64,000 bases of DNA. Source: Puccinia triticina. Its lineage: Eukaryota; Basidiomycota; Pucciniomycetes; Pucciniales; Pucciniaceae. The stretch is taken from the NCBI RefSeq assembly GCF_026914185.1, contig NC_070562.1, positions 3,658,001 through 3,722,000 of the forward strand, given 5' to 3'. This document shows, one piece after another, positions 10,336-22,374 of this stretch. The notes below the pieces were generated by a model. It was not told the DNA's origin and did no database searches. It saw only the letters and a list, made by a program, of their open reading frames with translations. Each line of letters opens with the position of its first letter. The first letter of the stretch is position 1. A program made the position numbers and the translations under genes.

Positions 10336-12886
10336 TTCTCTCGAGTTGCGGTCGTCTCACTTGCCGACGGGCGATGGAGTGTAAGAAGTCTTGGAATGCT
10401 GTTGTTAGCAGGTAATTATTTTTGGGCTCGAAGTGAAATTGTACAGATGTCGATGAGCCAGAGACGTTTTGGAAATGTTCAGATACTTCCCAATCACGTG
10501 CTCACTCGAGCTTAGATGTTGTGGCCCGAGTTTAGCCCTGATTTAAGGGACGCCGGCTGAAAAAAATACAATAAGAAACGAGTGGGGGGGGCAGCTGGCA
10601 CAAATATACCGCATCAACAAGCTCAGAGATTCGGGCGAGGGGCAAAAGCCAGCCTCGTGGTCATGGGGGGGTCCATCCCATAAAAAAAGACAACAGGTTT
10701 GCAAAACAGGTTGTGGTTGTTGGGTGTACGTAGGAAGACAAGATATTCTCCATTTTCAGGCCAGAAGAGTCGTGAGATCGAAATGTCCACGGGCAGAAAC
10801 AGGCAGAAACTCACAATCTGGCTCTCAGCGGGTGATATAAGGATACACTATGTTGCCCCAACCGAACTTGGGTCAGATTATGGGGGTCTTTCCAGGGGCG
10901 CTGACGGAAGAGTCTGAAACAACGTAAAAACTCACCAGCCTTCGGCGCAGTGGGTTACTAACGGATGGGTCTGAGGAAGCGTTGAAGCATTGAAGAGGTA
11001 AAGCAAGGGAAGACCAAAATTGGGTGGCATGAGTTGAATGTTTATCAGGGAAACAAAACAAACCTCACAAGCATCTCATTGGTTTGGACTAGCTTGCATC
11101 GACCTTTTTTGTCCAAAAACTCCGGGTACATACACATGTATGAATATCCTGGTCTGCCTTCGGATCCTGAGCCTCGGAAATCCATCGTGTATCATGTATA
11201 CTTTAACGCTGACAAAAAGGCGGAGCCGCAAAGCAAAAGAGCCATACAAATAGACAGCGGCAAATTGCAAGAAAAAATAGCCCATGGCTCACATTGGCAG
11301 TCGTGCTCTAGGAATGCCTGAATTCGCTTCGATTTATCGAACAATGACTTTGGTGGGTCGAACCGGATACATCAGGTTGTTTGTTCTCACAAATATCCAA
11401 AGAGCATTATAAATGTGGGCAGTGATTTGAGATACATACATACGCCTTCCGGTCTTGAAGTTCGCATTGCAGCTCTGGCCGGCACAGAAGTGGGATGCAG
11501 ACCCAAACAATCGCCCCCAAACTTTTGTTCACGAGATGGATGAAGGCAAGATAGCTAGGCTATGGACTTGCCATCACAAGAGGACGGTCCCATCCGGATT
11601 CCGAGAGGCTGCAGGCTGTCGAGTGCCATCCAAATTTGTACAGCTCTTGAGGTCATCTCAGCTTGCAGTCTGTTTGCTGGCCTGGGCCAATCCCACCCAT
11701 CTTCAGGGCTCGGCCGAAACTCATCCGGGATCACAGTCTGCACACGCAACAAATCAAACCCATCATTGCAGCCCAACGAAACCGCCATGTTTATTCAAGT
11801 CTATCGCACTAACTTCACTACTGTCTGCCACACCTCCCGGTCAATGCTGCCACGAGCATATGCGGAGTTTTATGCACGCCAGACACTGGGCGCAGGTCGA
11901 GAATCCGTGAGACTTCCTCGGACTACCTGATCATGCAAGGATGTAAGATTACATTCTGCACGCCTAGAAAAGAAGCCGGTATGTCTGTATGGTGTTTCCT
12001 CGTCCCAACCTATCCTTATAACTTTCAATGCCTCTTTCCAACGCTCTACAGCACTGGTTTCTTTCAATCCCTGCAGGAAAAGAAAGACAAAGGGGTTTCA
12101 ATGATGGGCAGATTTCTTGATAATATAAACATGTATTATTCTTCTACGGGACAATGAGAAAACGCCCCGCACGAATCTCCTAGTCGCAGCGTGCCCATTC
12201 ACATTGATCCTTTGATATTTCCCCCCTTTCCATGACTCTAGTATCACGATGTTTACCCAAATAAAATGCCTGTGGATATCAGATGTAACCACCACATAAT
12301 CCTGTTGACCAATAACACTTTCCATAGGACACAATTTGAACACATAGCCCTGCTCACGTTGGGAGATTCAACAAGTTCACTGATGTTTGTGATGAAATCT
12401 TCATAAACCTTCACACATTAAGATCCAAGTTGTTTCTGAAGATCCTGATGATGAGGTGGAAAATTTCATTATTTGCCGATGTGAATAACGTTAAAACCAA
12501 CAAATCAACTTCACCTTGAGCAAAATAAACACGGCGAGTCCGACGAGTGCGCGTGGAGAAGTTCGGGATGCGCGGGTGCCGCGAGCACGGCCCACGGGAG
12601 TGTTGAGTTCGGCCCTCGGGCTGACGGGGCCGCCAGCCGATATGTAGCCCGACCTAGCCCGACCCTGCCCGACCGGTGTATGTATGTTTTTCCAAATGAA
12701 ACCTTAAAGTTTAAACCTCTATAAGGCAAATCTTGACGCAGTGTAAATAAATAAATATGACGTAGATACTTTACACGTCATCGTGGATATTTCTTTAAAT
12801 ATCGATACCAGGGGCATCCAAAATTCCTGTGGCTCCCCCTACTGAATCTCAACCTCAATCCCCATCTCCCAAAATTGAACGTCGTC
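10336..12886. other. Spacer between divergent lipase and phosphoglucomutase genes
   Basis: About 2.5 kb separates the two divergent start codons, so it holds both promoters. Small open frames exist (minus 12067-11870 and 11788-11555, plus 11034-11321), but I see no motif or consistent splice chain. A GC-rich block at about 12530-12680 with repeated GCCCGACC words stands out from its AT-rich surroundings and may be a small mobile-element remnant. Nothing else recognised. Confidence 0.45.
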
Positions 12887-14935
12887 ATGTCTGTCCAAGA
12901 GGTCACAACCACTGCTTTTAATGACCAAAAACCAGGTCAGGATAACCACTCTTCCGTTCGCAAGGAAATGCATGCATCCATGCACATGACTCAAAACTGA
13001 TGCCTTTGATTGATCGTGGTACATTGCGCAGGTACTTCTGGTCTCCGAAAACGGTGAGTCATCCTACACTTCAATCCTTCACCACGTTCTTCCCTTTTCC
13101 GACAGTCTCGATACGACGCGTGTTGACTTTGGGCAAATCGATTTTTCAACAGTGTCAAAGTTTTTGAGCAGGCCAATTACACCGAGAACTTCATCCAAGC
13201 CATATTAGATGGCATGCCAGCGCCAGGGGTCAAAGACTCCACTCTGGTCGTGGGAGGGGATGGAAGATATTACAGTCCAGAATGCATTCAAAAGATCATC
13301 AAGCTGGCAGCCGGTAATCAAGTCAAGCACTTAATCATCGGCCACAAGGGGATACTCTCGACCCCCGCCGTCAGCAACCTCATCCGAAAACGAAAAGCCG
13401 ATGGTGGGATTTTGTTGACTGCCAGTCATAATCCCGGTGGCCCTAATGCAGACTTCGGGATCAAATACAACGTGTCTAACGGCGGCCCGGCACCCGAAGG
13501 GGTGACCGACAAAATTTACGAGATCACCAAAACTCTCAAGAGTTATAAGATGATCGAATTACCTGAAGTGAGCCCCTCTTCTCTCCCTTGATATTCTAAT
13601 CGCACATCGAATTAATTTCCGTTTTTTGAAAAAAGGTTGATCTCTCAAAACTTGGCCCACAAAATCTCGGCCCAATCAGTATTGAGATAGTCGATTCCGT
13701 CGCCGATTATCTCGTTCTACTCAAATCAATCTTCGATTTTGATAGCATCAAAGCTTACCTCCACGGTAACCCACCGCCACTGAAAGTCTTATTCGACGGA
13801 ATGCACGGTGTCACGGGTCCTTATGGACAAGCTATCTTTGTCGAAACCCTCGGTCTTTCGGCTGAATCGATTCAAAATTGTGTATCTAGCCCCGACTTTG
13901 GTGGCGGGCATCCGGACCCCAATTTAACGTACGCTCACGAGTTGGTGGCCCGGGTCGACAAGGAGAACATCGGCTTTGGGGCTGCCTCGGATGGAGACGG
14001 AGACCGAAACATGATTTACGGGAAGGATGCGTTTGTGACCCCAAGTGACAGTGTGGCTATCATCGCCGATTGGGCCCAAGAAGCCATCCCTTACTTCAAA
14101 AGCGGCATCAAAGGATTAGCGCGTAGTATGCCCACCAGTGGCGCCATCGATTTGGTTGCCAAAGCGAAAAAACTCGAAGTGTTTGAAGTACCCACCGGAT
14201 GGAAATTCTTCGGTAACTTGGTAAGTCATGAAAGCTTGTCCGAAACGTGGTTTTCCAGCCATAATGTGAAAGAATGCCGATACTGATCTCTCTCCACGTT
14301 GGAATCATTTACTTCGCTAGATGGATGCCGGTCGCTTGTCTATTTGCGGGGAAGAATCCTTTGGGACCGGATCAGATCACATTCGAGAGAAGGATGGATT
14401 GTGGGCAGTAGTTGCATGGCTTTCAATCCTTGCCGCTGCCGAGAAACGAGGAATTAAGAATGGGATTAAGGGTGTCCTCCAAGACCACTACAAGAAATAC
14501 GGCCGAAGTTTTTTCTCCCGTTACGATTACGAAGAAGTTGATTCGGTTGGAGCGTCGAAGATGATGTCACACATCGAGTCCGCCTTTGGTAAGGATGACT
14601 TTATCGGCAGCTCGCTCAGCTCGGAGACTAGCAGCACCAGCTTCAAAGTCAAAGAAGCCGGTAACTTCAGCTATACCGACCCGATCGACAAGAGCGTCTC
14701 CAAGGGGCAAGGGCTGTATGTCAAGTTCGCCGACGGAAGTAGGATCGTGTATCGTCTAAGCGGAACTGGAAGCGCCGGTGCGACCATCAGAATTTACGTT
14801 GAGAAATATAGCCAAAACGAGCAGGAGTACGATCAAGATACCCAAGTCGGTTTGAAACCCTTGATTGAAGTGGCCTTGAAGCTATCTAAGTTGCAACAAT
14901 TCACTAGCCGCGAAAAACCTACGGTTATCACCTAA
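12887..14935 (+). CDS. Phosphoglucomutase (alpha-D-glucose 1,6-phosphomutase)
   Basis: This complete gene has five exons: 12887-12935, 13032-13053, 13153-13567, 13636-14220, 14321-14935. They encode 561 residues, close to yeast Pgm2 (569). The enzyme interconverts glucose-1-phosphate and glucose-6-phosphate in the cytosol and feeds UDP-glucose, glycogen, trehalose and cell-wall synthesis. Visible motifs are [10 protein letters not shown] at the N-terminus, the phosphoserine loop TASHNPGG (Ser115), the metal-binding DGDGDR (Asp281), the sugar-binding loop [17 protein letters not shown] (from residue 367) and the phosphate-binding [13 protein letters not shown] (about residue 502). All are intact. 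Each intron is GT-AG and preserves phase; exon 2 is only 22 nt. The ATG start gives [17 protein letters not shown], the family's expected N-terminus. Gene symbols such as PGM2 would fit, but the orthology is not tested. Confidence 0.96.
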
Positions 14936-15931
14936 AAGCCCTGTCGAGAAGTATTTTCTACGTTCATTGAAATCCCCTACCTACTCTGCTCTGTCATTAA
15001 AAAAATGTACACAAATGTACCCCTGAATATTTATTTCCGTTCTCTTCCTCACATGGTCCATAATCACTAAAAATAAATTATTACTGTAGTGTAATACCTG
15101 TATGCCACCGAAAACGTAGAACAGAAATGCAGCATTACAAGTCCTATAAATTATAATCTATTATCTATTGTGTTTTGCTTAATGGTTGGACTTCAAGAGC
15201 GAAGTTGAGTGCTATAGTTATGGGATTTTCTGGCACAGCCCCAGTTTAATCTCCATCATTCTGCCATACGGAGCCTGCCTGTACCAAAGTGAAAATGATC
15301 ATGATGATCTTTATTTCACGATGTGAGGCAAAAACAAAAAAAATAGAATTACGGAATGCCATGATTTGTGCACAGCAACAGGACCATCCGTCCAAGCATT
15401 CTACAAAACACAATACATATTGTGAAATCATTTTCTCTTCTCCAGTCTTGCTGAACCCCGTACTACTACCATGCAGCCAACTAATCATGCTCATCAGTTG
15501 GGTGTTATGATTACTTGATAGCCCCTATATCCTCCTTTTCTTGGCTCATTTAAAGATCATTTGATAGAGGAGTCTCCTCAGAAACAGGACATAGAGCTTG
15601 GTTTCTGAATGTCGTCAACCCAAGTTTTTCTGGCTTTGAAGAAGCATTTTTGGCCCGGTATGAAGCAATTGATCAGGACATGCTGTCCCCTTAAGCCTCG
15701 AGGTCAGGTGAAACTTGCGCATTTCATGAGCTGCTTGAGTCTCCCGGAGATCGTCAGCTCGTCTCCACGCTGCATGCTATCAACTGTCTTTCCTTGTATT
15801 TTGTTCATCCACCATGGTGCCGAGTTGTTGTTCCTGTTCTGCGCCTTTGATCCAAGCCGGTGCCGCTTCCCCCGGAGGATACCCGGTCAAGAGGTACTCT
15901 CTGGAATGTGCCGACCAAGGACCAGCTCGCG
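14936..15931. other. Intergenic DNA
   Basis: This holds the 3' flank of the phosphoglucomutase gene and the 5' flank of the next gene. It is AT-rich, with AATAAA-like words near 15026 and 15073. An upstream exon of the DUF7918-like gene could lie at about 15600-15930, but I cannot prove one. Confidence 0.4.
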
Positions 15932-17186
15932 ATGCCCACCAACGCAGCCTCGGGTGCAAGTTGCACAATCAGTCTCATCCCAACAACAACAGAAACAGGA
16001 ACGACGACATCCGGTACAACTTGCAAGGAGTATCGCCACGAATCCATCAAAGATCCAGTGACCCACGCCTTCAAAGAAATAGTTACCATTGAATCAACCA
16101 ACTCGGGCAGATTCCAAATCAACCTCGATATCAAACCGACTGCATGTTGCCTACTCGAAAAGACTGCTGCCAACCAGTCTGGACGGACCACAGCTCGCAA
16201 ATCGCTCACACCACACGACTGCGTGGCGGATACCCTCATGGATGGAATTGAAATATCCCGTAAATATCTACCACAATCCTTTACTGGCCGACATACCCTC
16301 TCACATGTCCGCTCAAGACACCACAACGTCGCTCGCCCGTATCAATTCGCACCGATCAAGCTCGTCGACCCTGATGACGCACCTCAAGAGATCTGTGAAA
16401 ACGAAGAGATCATTAAATCTTTAGGCACTATCGAACTCAAAATCTTCAAATGTAAACTTGTCGTCGGCAAACGCTCCAAACCGCCTCCTCGCCTTTCCGG
16501 CACCAAAACAACGAATGTGATGAGCTTCTCAGAGGATAGCAAAAAGGCCCGTCTTTCTAGTACCGCCGGCTTAGGCGAACCTACAGTACGCACTCCCAAG
16601 GACCACACTGAGTATATTGTTAGAAAGAAAGCGGCCCATCCGTTCTTTCATGTAAGGCAACTATTTCTTTTCTTTACCTTCATCTCCTTCTTTTCGCTGC
16701 TAATTCCCTGTGTTCAGTTCATATTCCACTACAAACCACGATCGATTTTGGTCGCCGAAGAGGTCATTTCAAATCCTGACACCCCTACTGAACCTGCAGT
16801 GATAGACTCCAGCACAGCAGTAAGCGAATAGACTTCTCAAACTATCCATAGAAAACGGTTGCTTATAATACTATTTTCCAAAGTCAATCCCGCAAGCAAA
16901 ACCAGCTGCGAAATCTATCAGTATTGAATCGGACTCCGAACCCAAAGATGACAAGCATGACAAACAAAAGAAAGTCAAAAAGGAAACCATCCTCAAAAAT
17001 GAACAAAATCATGATAAAGGAAGCGGATCTGGATGCCAATGTAATTGTAAGAATAAACGTCCAGCAGATGCCGAGAGTTCGGGCCAAAAACGAGCACGAA
17101 TATCTGATCCCGATCCAAAACCTGATGTCAACCAAACTAAACATACCCAACCATCTAAACCGATCTTTATCGATTTGACTTTGTAA
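15932..17186 (+). CDS. DUF7918-like basidiomycete protein
   Basis: Three exons join in phase: 15932-16651, 16718-16819, 16884-17186 (374 residues). The middle carries YQFAPIKLVDPDD, LGTIELKIFKCKLVVG, ARLSSTAGLGEPT and, across the first intron, HPFFH-FIFHYKPRSILVAEEVI. This pattern is shared by a large basidiomycete family that I know as DUF7918 (name from memory). The C-terminal exon is Lys/Asp/Glu-rich and ends FIDLTL, which resembles a SUMO-interacting motif. Lys/Arg clusters suggest a nuclear protein. No biochemical role is known to me. The start is uncertain: the frame is open upstream to about 15860 but has no ATG there, so I chose the first ATG (MPTNAASGAS). A spliced upstream exon is possible. 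Confidence 0.7.
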
Positions 17187-18047
17187 AGCGATCGATCATC
17201 CGGATACCTGGTCTGTGCTCTATGTGTTGCACTCTGCGGCTCTAACACTACAAGGACTGAGTAAACCGGAGTAAACTTGTCTTTCTATAGGAACGTCCAG
17301 TGTTTCATTATTATCGCTTTCCCAATGCTCAATTTATGTATTCTTGTTGCTCGATCTCTTGTTATTGCTACATACCACTCCAGACTGTATGAGCCTCTCC
17401 ACCATCAAGAACTTGCAATGTTTTTTGAGTACTCAAATTAATCAAGGCATACCTTCGGGGAATGAGAGAACAGGACTTGATAGTTGTGGGCATCTGGGGA
17501 TAGCACAGTAGTAATACTAAGATCATTATTTTCACCTTATGAGTGTATCTTTTTCATTTTTCAGGAGTAATTGGCGTAAAAATGTACTTCGCATCAGCAG
17601 TTAGACGCCTCTGGATGCCCCTCTGAATCGCATATCATCACACCCTTCACAACCACGACCAGCACACATGGAAGCAACGAATCCCAGGCTTAAGGAAAAC
17701 AACTTCCTTGTCCTTGAAAATTAAAGGTTAGGGTGCAGAAATTCCAATCTGCTGGGGGTGACAGATCAGGACAGATCCGACAGGAAGTCAATGCCCATCG
17801 ATGCCTATTTGCGGGAGTTTCCGTCTGATCTACAGCCTCTGCAGATGTTGATAGAGAACCCAGAAAAACAATTAGGGGGAATGTGAATATTTGTGTAAAT
17901 AAATATGTAGTCCCATTAAGGCGGGTTATTTGGACATCTGAAGAGGCCCAAGTTCATCCTACTCCTTCAGCCATACAGTCAGCTCGCTGACGCTGGGTGT
18001 ACGGCCACGTCCAAGAAGAGCCAGATCGACGCCCACCCAGGCCGAAG
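17187..18047. other. Intergenic DNA, nothing recognised
   Basis: This is the spacer between two plus-strand genes and presumably includes the promoter of the LCCL gene. I see no repeats or RNA genes. Confidence 0.5.
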
Positions 18048-20293
18048 ATGGCATCCAGTACCGACTCACTAGTCGACGAACACAGTCTCAGCCCGATCAG
18101 CCACCGTACTCCGCTCCTCCCCCGCCATGCCTCGGATAGTGACGATGAGGTCTATTGCAGCCAAACCAGCCGAGCCCACCAGGTCAAGAGCTATATCAAG
18201 CAAGCAACCGCCTCGCTCCGATGGACCGTCCAACCGTTCTTACCTACAAATCCGCCGCACTGGCTGCAGACAACCAGACCTCTCAGCCTTCCCACTGTCA
18301 ATCATCGATCGACATCTCAAGCGGTCTTTCTGGGTATTTGGTTACTTGTCAACCTCGCTCTGATTCGACAGTCTTGGTCTCTTTCGAATATTAGTGAGCC
18401 CAGCCACTTCCCTCAACCGACGAAGCCCGAATGGTTACATTGCGTCGAATCGTATTGGCTCAAAGACGACGGATGTGGGCTGAATGGCAAAGATTGTTCA
18501 TCATATCGCAACGTGACTATGGCTTTTAGATGTCCTTCTCATTGTGGGACAAGCACGGGCTTGTTGAACCCTCGAGTCGTCGGTGGAGAAGTAGCCAATT
18601 ACCAGCCACTCGTAGTTGGAGGGGGTGGACAAGGAAAAAGATACCGCCCGGATTCGTTCATATGTCAATCAGCCGTCCATGCTGGGATTGTTTCTGCCCG
18701 TTGGGGTGGCTGTGGCGTCTTAAAGATGCTGGACGAGACGCACGGATTCAGCGGATCGGAGGCCAATGGAATCCGCTCGATCGGCTTTCCCGCTCCCTTC
18801 CCAATGAGCTTCACCTTCCTGGACAATGTTCACACCAGCGGATGTAACGATCTATGGCTCACAATCATCCTTCTCAACGTTGCGTGTAGCGCAATCTTCG
18901 TCCTTCTCCTCGGCCCATCTCCCCAGATGTTCTTCTGGGTGCTAAGCATCGTCGGTTATTGGATCGTGCCCGTGGCCTCTGAACCAAGCAGTTTACCTCC
19001 ATCGTGGTCAAAAGCCACCGGCAATTTTTTGCCCTTCCTCTTTGTTTGCTACTGGCTGTGGAACGTCTGCTGGAGAGACACGCTTGAGACCATCAGTAGT
19101 CTGGATAGGGTGTGGGTGTACCTGGGGCCTTGGTGGTTTGGAGTACTCATGAACGTAAGCTCGTCATTCTTTGTACGCAGAAGAAGAAGAAAATGTTCCT
19201 CAAAAGCTGTTGACGAAAGATGCGAACTGTTTGTAAATTCGCATGGAATCTAATTTTTACTTTTATATACGCGACCTGAACATCAACATCTTAGTTGACG
19301 GCCGGCTGGGTACCCCTAGACAGATTAACGCCACATGACCTCCAACAACGGCCCGGTGCATTCCTAGCCCTAAGCATATTGATGACGATCACAGCTATAC
19401 TTGTATACCATCAAGCCTGTTGTCTGCGGAAAGAAAAACGGTTCGAGAAACTGGCGGTTCCGTGAGTTCTTACATAAATCAAGCTTTCCTTGCTTCCTCA
19501 ATTACCCAGCCAGTTACTGCGATTGATGGGCGACAACATGGGAGATATCTGATTATTTGGAATTCTCTTCGCTTCTAGATACGCGTTTCTGGCAATTGTG
19601 TTAATCCTACTCTGTTTCGTGCCTGAACATTCACTCAGGATTCACCATTATCTGATAGGTAAGATTCCAATGATGATGCTCAAAATCTTATGCAATTTTG
19701 AACCCCATAATTCATCTTTGAATAATCGTAAGCGTGGTCCCTTAAGCTAAACAAGGTATTGTTCTGCAGGGATTTTCTTGAGCCCGTTGGCCTCAGCAAA
19801 GACGAAGATATCTGGAGTGCTCCAAGGCTTCCTCCTAGGAATGGTCCAGAATGGGGTTGCACGATGGTCGTTTGCCTCGATCTTGGAACAGACATCGGAG
19901 GTGATCGGGGACGGATATCTTTCGGGAGACTCGATGCCTGAATTTGATCTCGAACAGAGCGGTCTGATCAACGGTCTCAAAGATCTGAAGGTTTCTTGGA
20001 AGAGCGAGGGGCCTGATGATCGTGCATCCTTGGTTGGAGTCATGGTTAACGATGTCCTAAGATTCATCGTCCCCAAGATCAACCAGTCTCTCATCATTCA
20101 TAATTTCTTGAACAATCTTACTTCTATTTCAACATCCCCTTCCCCTCTGCAGGCCGCTTTCAATCAAGTCTTCTTCAGATTAGCGTTTTTTGATAATAAG
20201 ATGAATGCCGAGCATCGGATCAGTGAATACACTGGGCCAGTCACCTTTTTTGTCAACAATCAAACTTGGCTGGGACCAACTCCAGTTTACTAG
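18048..20293 (+). CDS. LCCL-domain multi-pass membrane protein
   Basis: Four exons join in phase: 18048-19154, 19295-19461, 19579-19658, 19770-20293 (625 residues). The start is the first in-frame ATG, giving MASSTDSLVDEHS. Residues about 1-80 are a Ser/Thr-rich cytosolic leader, and a first membrane segment lies near 91-107 (VFLGIWLLVNLALI). An LCCL domain follows, with its cysteines (DGCGLNGKDC, FRCPSHC, FICQSAVHAGI, GGCGV). Then come several hydrophobic segments: WLTIILLNVACSAIFVLLLG, MFFWVLSIVGYWIVPVA, FLPFLFVCYWLWNV, FLALSILMTITAILVY and YAFLAIVLILLCFVP. This LCCL-plus-membrane layout is typical of a fungal family of unknown biochemical role. It probably sits in an internal or plasma membrane with the LCCL domain in the lumen or outside. 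No lesions seen. Confidence 0.85.
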
Positions 20294-20329
20294 CTAGATA
20301 TTTGTAGATTAAAGCAAGAGAAAAATGTA

Positions 20330-21410
20330 TTAGTTCTGTTAAGTCACTAGAAGAGAGAGCTCGGGCTACCGCCTCGGCAGGCTCACTAGATAGTCCGTCC
20401 CTACTCGACCCCACCGATCCGATCGACCGGCAGGCGTTCTTGGACACCAAGACTCGCATCCACACTCTCGTCGCCCAGAACCAGGTCGAGCTCACCTCCT
20501 TCGTCCAGGTCTTCGTCAGCCATCGGCCCTTGCTCGATCTTGCGGTGATTGAAGTCGGGCTTGGCGGCCAACTGGACTCGACCAGCGTTGCCGAGATCGC
20601 AAGCACCCTCCTGAGCTGCATCACGCCCATCTCAGAAAACCACCAGGCCTTTCCGTGCTCGACCGTCTCCGAAATCGTCCGCTAGAAGGCCGGCATCGCC
20701 AAGCCGAACGTACCCATTGTACTCGTCCAACAGGCCTATCCAGAGATCCAGCAGATCGTCCGCTTCAAAGCATGCGCCGAATCATGCTATCTCTTCTCCG
20801 TCCGCCCGTATCCGCTCGCTCGCCCTGCTACCGGGCACCTCCCGCCCTTGCCGCTGATAGCCTCCGAGGACCACCTTTCCTGTGGCTCCAGTCAGCTCGC
20901 CGAACTCACTGAGCCCGAATGCCGGCTTTCAGCACCAAAACGCAGCAACTGCCGCCACCCTGGCCCATCTCCTTCGGACGCACAAACATCCCCCCACCTC
21001 CTGCCATCTCTGGCTGACAAAATCAGACCACGCCATCCTCGACAGTCTGCAGGAGACCCGCTGGAAGGGCCGCCTCGAGCTCGCCGAATACGGCGGCTCC
21101 CAGCTCCTGCTCAACGGCGCACATGACCGCGCCTCCGCCTAGCTATTAGGCGACCAATCAGGCTGCTTGACCAGCCCAACACCTTTGTCATCTCGCTCAG
21201 CTCCCCCAGAGACCCTGGCGACCTCATCGCGGCCCTCGATCTCGGCTGGATGCGCTGGCCGCCCCAGCTCGTCGTTACTAGCTTCTCCGTCCCGGAGGAC
21301 ATGTAGTGGGTCACGCCGGTCCCTATAAACCTCATTGCCGCCCTTTTTCAGCTCCGTACATTCGCAAGTCAGTCGACTGTTAGGGTCGCCGACAGTCCGC
21401 TCGATGCGTT
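20330..21410 (+). pseudogene. Decayed dihydrofolate/folylpolyglutamate synthase
   Basis: The first frame (about 20440-20684) contains VIEVGLGGQLDSTS and ITPISENHQAF..STVSEIVR, followed by an in-frame TAG and then KAGIAKPNVPIVLVQQAYPE. These are the central-domain motifs of the Mur-ligase-like folate enzymes that add glutamate to (dihydro)pteroate/folate. After frame changes, WKGRLELAEYGGSQLLLNGAHD continues at about 21060-21130; the family normally reads DGAHN here. The N-terminal ATP-loop (GTNGKGS-type) is missing, and there are at least one nonsense change and two frame changes. It starts about 40 bp after the LCCL stop codon. It is a dead copy or capture product; an intact gene must lie elsewhere. 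Confidence 0.75.
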
Positions 21411-21419
21411 GCATCAGGG

Positions 21420-22374
21420 AACCGAAATTGCTAGGTCCAAGGACGAGCTCATCGTCGTCTGTGGACACCTCTATCGTGTGGACACCTCTACCTGGTCTTT
21501 GATGACTTGCGAAGCATCAATAATACTCAACAACAATCCACAATCATTTGAATTCTTTATTCTTTTTTTCACTTCCCTCTGCCATCCAACTGTTGCTAAC
21601 ACTAAACTCCCCCGAGACTCAAAAAAGCTGTCCCGTGATTCCGTCAGAGTTGCTTGATCACATTTCTTTTGTCAATCAGCCAAATACAAATACACCCATA
21701 TCGATATAACCACGAAGCCAGATAATGAAAGCAGCTCACAAGTGAGAGAATTGTAGACTTCCAGAGCAACAATTGTGTTCTCCTCAATTGAGCCCTCCAG
21801 CAAATGCCTTCGTTCCGGGAAGTTGGCCCGGGGCCAGCCCGGTCCAATCTCCATTCACTGATGTATTCACGTCTGGATATCATGAGCTTGTTGGGTCTGC
21901 TTGGCACCAAGGGGATCGGATGACTGGCCACTGGTTAGCAGAGAAGTCTTAGCTCAGCACAACTCAATCTTAATCAGTCACTTCTGAGCTGTGAGGCAGA
22001 GACCCTGGGGGGCCCTCCTCCAGGAATACTATTCAAGCTCGACAGCACCAGGGCAACTCTGACTAAAAGCTTAGTTATAACTTTGGAGGGCCCTGGTACA
22101 GCCTGGGCTGCACAACCTCCGCAAGAGGTACTTGCAGGATATTGCGCAGTCCCCCTGGTGGGAGGCTGACTGCCCATTGAAAATACTTAGTAACACAATC
22201 AGGAAGCAAGAAAGATGAAAAAAACTGAGGACTGATCAGTGTAATTGAGTATAGGAGAAGAAGAGAAAAAAGTAATGAAACAAATGAATTATAAGGGCAT
22301 GAAGTCACATTTCAAAAAGAGTGAAGATTGGAAGGAATGATGTAGAAATATGCAGGATGAGGCTGATATTTCAA
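21420..22374. other. Intergenic DNA
   Basis: I find no gene or repeat that I can support. It contains the 3' flank of the minus-strand gene that follows. Confidence 0.45.
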
